Positions 61,650 through 64,000 of a DNA stretch of 64,000 nt are shown here, piece after piece. A model generated the notes under the pieces. That model was given only the letters and a program-made list of their open reading frames with translations. It did no database searches and was not told the origin of the DNA. The position numbers and the translations under genes are program-made. The stretch covers positions 620,001-684,000 of the forward strand of contig NZ_JAPEPZ010000002.1 of the NCBI RefSeq assembly GCF_026339875.1, in the 5' to 3' direction. Position 1 is the stretch's first letter. Every line of letters begins with the position of its first letter. This stretch comes from Streptomyces sp. NBC_01571 (GTDB lineage: Bacteria > Actinomycetota > Actinomycetes > Streptomycetales > Streptomycetaceae).

Positions 61650-61765
61650 GCCGTCGATCAGCCGGAGCCAGTCCCGCGCGTCGGTACCGAGGTGGTCGAT
61701 GTTGTAGCCCCACCCCGTGGCGGACAGCCACAGCACCTTGATCGTCTCGGTGCCGAAAGACGACG
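61650..61765 (-). pseudogene. Decayed paralogue fragment of the 62006 gene
   Basis: Minus frame FGTETIKVLWLSATGWGYNI, DHLGTDARDWLRLIDGISVG aligns with DETIRTVWLAATHGILDPDE, HGMTACTWLRRIEEAW in the next gene (shared ETI..WL.AT...D..G..A..WLR.I). Only ~40 residues survive, bounded by a hairpin at 61768-61804. Confidence 0.6.
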
Positions 61766-61767
61766 GC

Positions 61768-61804
61768 GGGTGGGTCCCGTCCCGTTGCCGGGACTGACCC
61801 ACCC
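61768..61804. terminator. Interrupted hairpin downstream of the 62006 gene
   Basis: GGGTGGGTC-cc-GTCCCG-TTGC-CGGGAC-t-GACCCACCC: two perfect stems (9 and 6 bp) with a small internal loop, 200 nt past the minus-strand stop at 62006. Confidence 0.55.
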
Positions 61805-62005
61805 GCGGTGGATGCCGGCCGTTCACGCCCTGTGTCCGGGTGCCCGCCGGACTCCCATGCTTGGGCAACGGCGTAGATGACTGCCAGGTGACGACGGCGC
61901 TCAGGAGACACCGTTTGAGGACGTGAAGGACGTCAGAGGACTCAGTCTTCCGGACGGCCTCCTGCAGGGGCGGGCGGCGTTCCCACCCGCCCCGCTGCCC
62001 TGGCG

Positions 62006-62749
62006 TCAATCGGTCCGGTCGTTGAGTCCTTCGCGCACGACCCAGTACGGGTAGCCGAACCTCTCGCCGAGGGCGACGAACCTGGCGTGCGTCTCCCCGT
62101 CGGCCGGCACCGGCACGAAGTAGGTCTTCACCGCGCGCAGGAAGAGCCGGTAGCCGAGGTCGGCGCACGCCTCGGTGACCACCCGCTCCAGCGCGGGGAT
62201 CAGGCCGGTCGCCGGAACCCCGTACGGGGGCTGCTCCGAGGTGAGGCGCAACGGCTCCGCGACCGTGTGCATCACCTCGATCACGGCCCGCCGCAGCTCC
62301 TGGTCGACCACCGGTTGTTGCGGCGGAGGGACGAACGCCGGATCGTCCTGGTGCACGCGGGCCAGCCATGCCTCCTCGATCCGCCGCAGCCAGGTACAGG
62401 CCGTCATCCCGTGCTCGTCCGGGTCGAGGATGCCGTGCGTGGCGGCGAGCCACACCGTGCGGATCGTCTCGTCCGGCAGCGGTGAGCGCAGGAGCCGCTG
62501 GATGTCCTGGCCCAGTTGGGCGGCCTTGGTGCGGTCGAACTGGTCGAGCGACGTTTCCACCAGCATGAGCCACACCGTGACGGGGCCGGGGTCGTCGGCA
62601 AGGGACGGGAAGTGCTCCCTGTAGAACTCCTCCAGGTCGCGCCATCGCGAGGCGAGCCAGGTCAACCCGATGTCCGTCACGTAGATGTCTTCGATGAACT
62701 CGACTTCGACGAAATCGTCCTCGACGTCGCTCTCAGGCTCGTGTGTCAC
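62006..62749 (-). CDS. Unrecognised protein (247 aa) with nearby decayed duplicate
   Basis: GTG 62749 with GAAAGGG at 5 nt; its SD lies in the end of the small upstream ORF (TGA-cc-GTG), so coupled. Acidic N-terminus (EPESDVEDDFVEVEFIEDIY), then helical sequence WLASRWRDLEEFYREHFPSL, VTVWLMLVETSLDQFDRTKA, DETIRTVWLAATHGILDPDE, VVDQELRRAVIEVMHTVAEP, ACADLGYRLFLRAVKTYFVP. All-alpha, soluble, no known motif. A ~40-residue relative lies at 61650-61765, suggesting a once-duplicated gene. Confidence 0.65.
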   Translation of the reverse strand: MTHEPESDVEDDFVEVEFIEDIYVTDIGLTWLASRWRDLEEFYREHFPSLADDPGPVTVWLMLVETSLDQFDRTKAAQLGQDIQRLLRSPLPDETIRTVWLAATHGILDPDEHGMTACTWLRRIEEAWLARVHQDDPAFVPPPQQPVVDQELRRAVIEVMHTVAEPLRLTSEQPPYGVPATGLIPALERVVTEACADLGYRLFLRAVKTYFVPVPADGETHARFVALGERFGYPYWVVREGLNDRTD

Positions 62750-62751
62750 GG

Positions 62752-62889
62752 TCACCCTTTCAGATAGGAGGTAAAGACGACCCACTTGCCATGAGGGTGC
62801 GCATGGTTTCCCTTGCCGACGTACTTCAGCTGGACGACGACCCTTCGCGACGTGACCGCCAGTTTGTCGACCTCGTCGGCCACCGTCAC
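62752..62889 (-). CDS. Small ORF coupled to the 62006 gene (45 aa)
   Basis: GTG 62889; reads VADEVDKLAVTSRRVVVQLK, YVGKGNHAHPHGKWVVFTSY, LKG. Basic, beta-like, good codon use; its TGA is 2 nt from the next GTG. May be a real leader gene or the tail of a sequence fused after the P450 remnant. No clear SD. Confidence 0.35.
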   Translation of the reverse strand: MTVADEVDKLAVTSRRVVVQLKYVGKGNHAHPHGKWVVFTSYLKG

Positions 62890-62936
62890 GCGGATGCTTC
62901 GCGAACACGATGAGCAGACGGCCGGAGTCTGATGTT

Positions 62937-63283
62937 TCAGAGAGATACGCGCAGGCCGGCCATGCGGCGCACGGTGAACTCGCCGACCACGGCCTTGCGA
63001 GCGGGACCGTGCTCGGGCGGGTCCCAGTGGATGAGCGAGCGGCGCGGGAAGAAGGCGCGCCGCTCGCGGCTGAAATGGGGGAAGTTCGGATTCCGGCGGT
63101 CGGAGCTGAACCGCGGGTCCGTGAGCATGGCCCGGATGTGCTCGAACCGGCTCAGGGACCAGGCGACCTGGCCACTGGGCAGGGTGACCTGGGAGATCCC
63201 GGAATCGGTGTCCCGTATGCGGGTGTGCTGCTCCGGGGGCGCGTGCGGGCATCGGCGGGGGTCCGCTGGGCGGGAACGGTCAT
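62937..63283 (-). pseudogene. Truncated, frameshifted cytochrome P450
   Basis: ATG 63283 has GGAGG at 8 nt and opens TVPAQRTPADARTRP. A shift near 63237 moves into HTRIRDTDSGISQVTLPSGQ, VAWSLSRFEHIRAMLTDPRF, SSDRRNPNFPHFS, SLIHWDPPEHGPARKAVVGE, FTVRRMAGLR: the P450 N-terminus through the helix C WxxPEHxxxRK motif. Everything after (I helix, ExxR, heme Cys) is missing. The intact SD and start suggest recent inactivation. Confidence 0.75.
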
Positions 63284-63365
63284 CGAGGAACCTCCATCGC
63301 TCGAGCCGGGACTGCTCACCAGGCCGCGACCACAATCGCCCGGAAGCCAGACCTGACCAGCGCAC

Positions 63366-63635
63366 CTACTCCAGGTCCATGGCCGAGTCGGCCGATGCCT
63401 CACGGCCCATCGCCTCGGACGGCACGGTCTTGATGCTGCCCGGAGCCCAGCCGAGGACTTCCTCGAAGCTTCGGGCAACGGTCGGGGTGGGCAGCTCTCC
63501 ACGGTCGCGTTCGAAGGTCCTGATGGTCGCCTCACTCAGCCAGGTGCGGCGCGCGAGTTCACGCTCTGAGATGCCTTCAGCTTCACGGAACTCGATGAGG
63601 GCTCTCGCCAGCCGCGCCGATTCCTCTCCACTCAT
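63366..63635 (-). CDS. XRE-family HTH protein (89 aa)
   Basis: ATG 63635, weak SD. ARLARALIEFREAEGISERE, LARRTWLSEATIRTFERDRG, ELPTPTVARSFEEVLGWAPG: a lambda-repressor-type HTH (helices 2-3 in ERELARRTWLSEATIRTFER), ending in an acidic tail. DNA-binding regulator; targets unknown. Lies 82 nt upstream of the P450 remnant on the same strand. Confidence 0.8.
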   Translation of the reverse strand: MSGEESARLARALIEFREAEGISERELARRTWLSEATIRTFERDRGELPTPTVARSFEEVLGWAPGSIKTVPSEAMGREASADSAMDLE

Positions 63636-63748
63636 GACCGCAGTATTTCGCAGAGCCCGGGCTGGGACAGCCCTCTGACTCGATCCCATGCCCCAGGGGC
63701 ACCGGCCGCGGCAACGCGCTCACCAGGCCGAACCCAAGTCGATGCGGA

Positions 63749-63982
63749 GTGCCGGTGGTGGGGCAACCGGGGCGCGTTCTGCCAGATCCGATGATGGGCT
63801 GCGACTGCTGCGATCCCCTGGTGGCGCGAGACCGTCTGGAGGACGCGCTGCAGTGGCTTTCCCGTGGTGCTCGGGCTGACCTCGGCAGGCTTGTTGCCAG
63901 GTTCGACGCTGAGTTCGGCCGCAGGTCCGTCTCCCCAGCTCACCTCGTGCTTGCAACTCCGTTCAGTGCTTGCGGATATTGA
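63749..63982 (+). pseudogene. Fragment of a Streptomyces hypothetical protein
   Basis: The + frame CDCCDPLVARDRLEDALQWL, SRGARADLGRLVARFDAEFG has the helical, Arg-rich style of a conserved hypothetical (ALPRGARAEL.RLV..LD..Y). No SD or plausible start, and the end (HLVLATPFSACGY) is off-family; probably truncated on both sides. Confidence 0.3.
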
Positions 63983-64000
63983 CGCGGATATTGACGCAGG

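Noticed and set aside
1..64000. CRISPR arrays, prophage or integrative element modules
   Set aside because: No repeat-spacer pattern, integrase, phage structural gene or att-flanked tRNA was seen; only isolated insertion sequences and fragments.

Overview
The window is high-GC actinomycete DNA, almost certainly Streptomyces or a close relative. Supporting this are the strong GC bias at third codon positions, frequent GTG starts, a WhiB-type regulator, an ANTAR protein, STAS/HATPase/SpoIIE-type partner-switching genes, an LAxTG sortase substrate, and a three-gene 2-methylisoborneol (earthy odorant) operon. There is no rRNA, no complete tRNA, no CRISPR array and no integrase. Conserved housekeeping genes are rare and insertion sequences and broken genes are common, so this looks like an accessory (chromosome-arm type) region. 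That placement is inference.

Layout. 1-9.5 kb: a truncated metallo-beta-lactamase-fold hydrolase, then two large secreted calcineurin-like phosphoesterases (a phosphodiester glycosidase/phosphoesterase fusion and a Tat-exported phosphoesterase with a PQQ-type propeller), and small secreted proteins. 9.8-14.6 kb: a TPR-like membrane protein, two hypotheticals, a WhiB-like regulator and a cell-wall-anchored protein. 15.0-16.9 kb: an IS200/IS605 element with divergent tnpA and tnpB and matching end hairpins. 17-20.3 kb: two aldo/keto reductases and a coupled RibD-like/VOC pair.

20.4-26.4 kb: a patatin-like phospholipase, an unrecognised gene, a YbhN-type membrane protein, an ABC-2-like membrane protein and a TetR repressor. 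Near-identical palindromes of the form AAAACGAxxxTTCGTxTT lie before the phospholipase, before the membrane protein and before tetR. I read this as one small lipid/membrane regulon under that TetR. 25.3-30.6 kb is a graveyard holding remnants of an ECF sigma factor, a hydroxyacid dehydrogenase, a HATPase, an RHS repeat and an IS5 transposase, among a nitroreductase, small membrane proteins and a phosphotransferase.

30.6-32.2 kb: ANTAR, STAS (frameshifted twice) and HATPase signalling genes. 32.6-36.2 kb: a family 2B encapsulin shell with a cyclic-nucleotide-binding domain, 2-methylisoborneol synthase and geranyl diphosphate 2-C-methyltransferase, closed by a perfect 12-bp terminator. The methyltransferase makes 2-methyl-GPP, the cyclase converts it to 2-methylisoborneol, and the shell probably encloses the cyclase through its long N-terminal tail. 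37.7-39.2 kb: an IS701-family element whose transposase needs a -1 shift at a G6 run. 39.2-45.5 kb: lipoprotein, peptidase E-like hydrolase, thioredoxin-like protein lacking its CxxC, SAM methyltransferase and a third phosphoesterase.

45.7-50.7 kb: a giant S8 protease divergent from an HTH regulator. 51.4-52.7 kb: a second TetR divergent from a small membrane protein with two shared operators. 53-64 kb: FKBP isomerase, HEAT/LRV-repeat protein, a broken ArsR-type regulator abutting a DUF5958 fragment, S41 peptidase, GAF-PAS-GAF-SpoIIE phosphatase, an unknown gene with a decayed duplicate, a broken P450 and an XRE regulator. The most distinctive biology is the encapsulin-terpene operon and the two self-contained TetR circuits.
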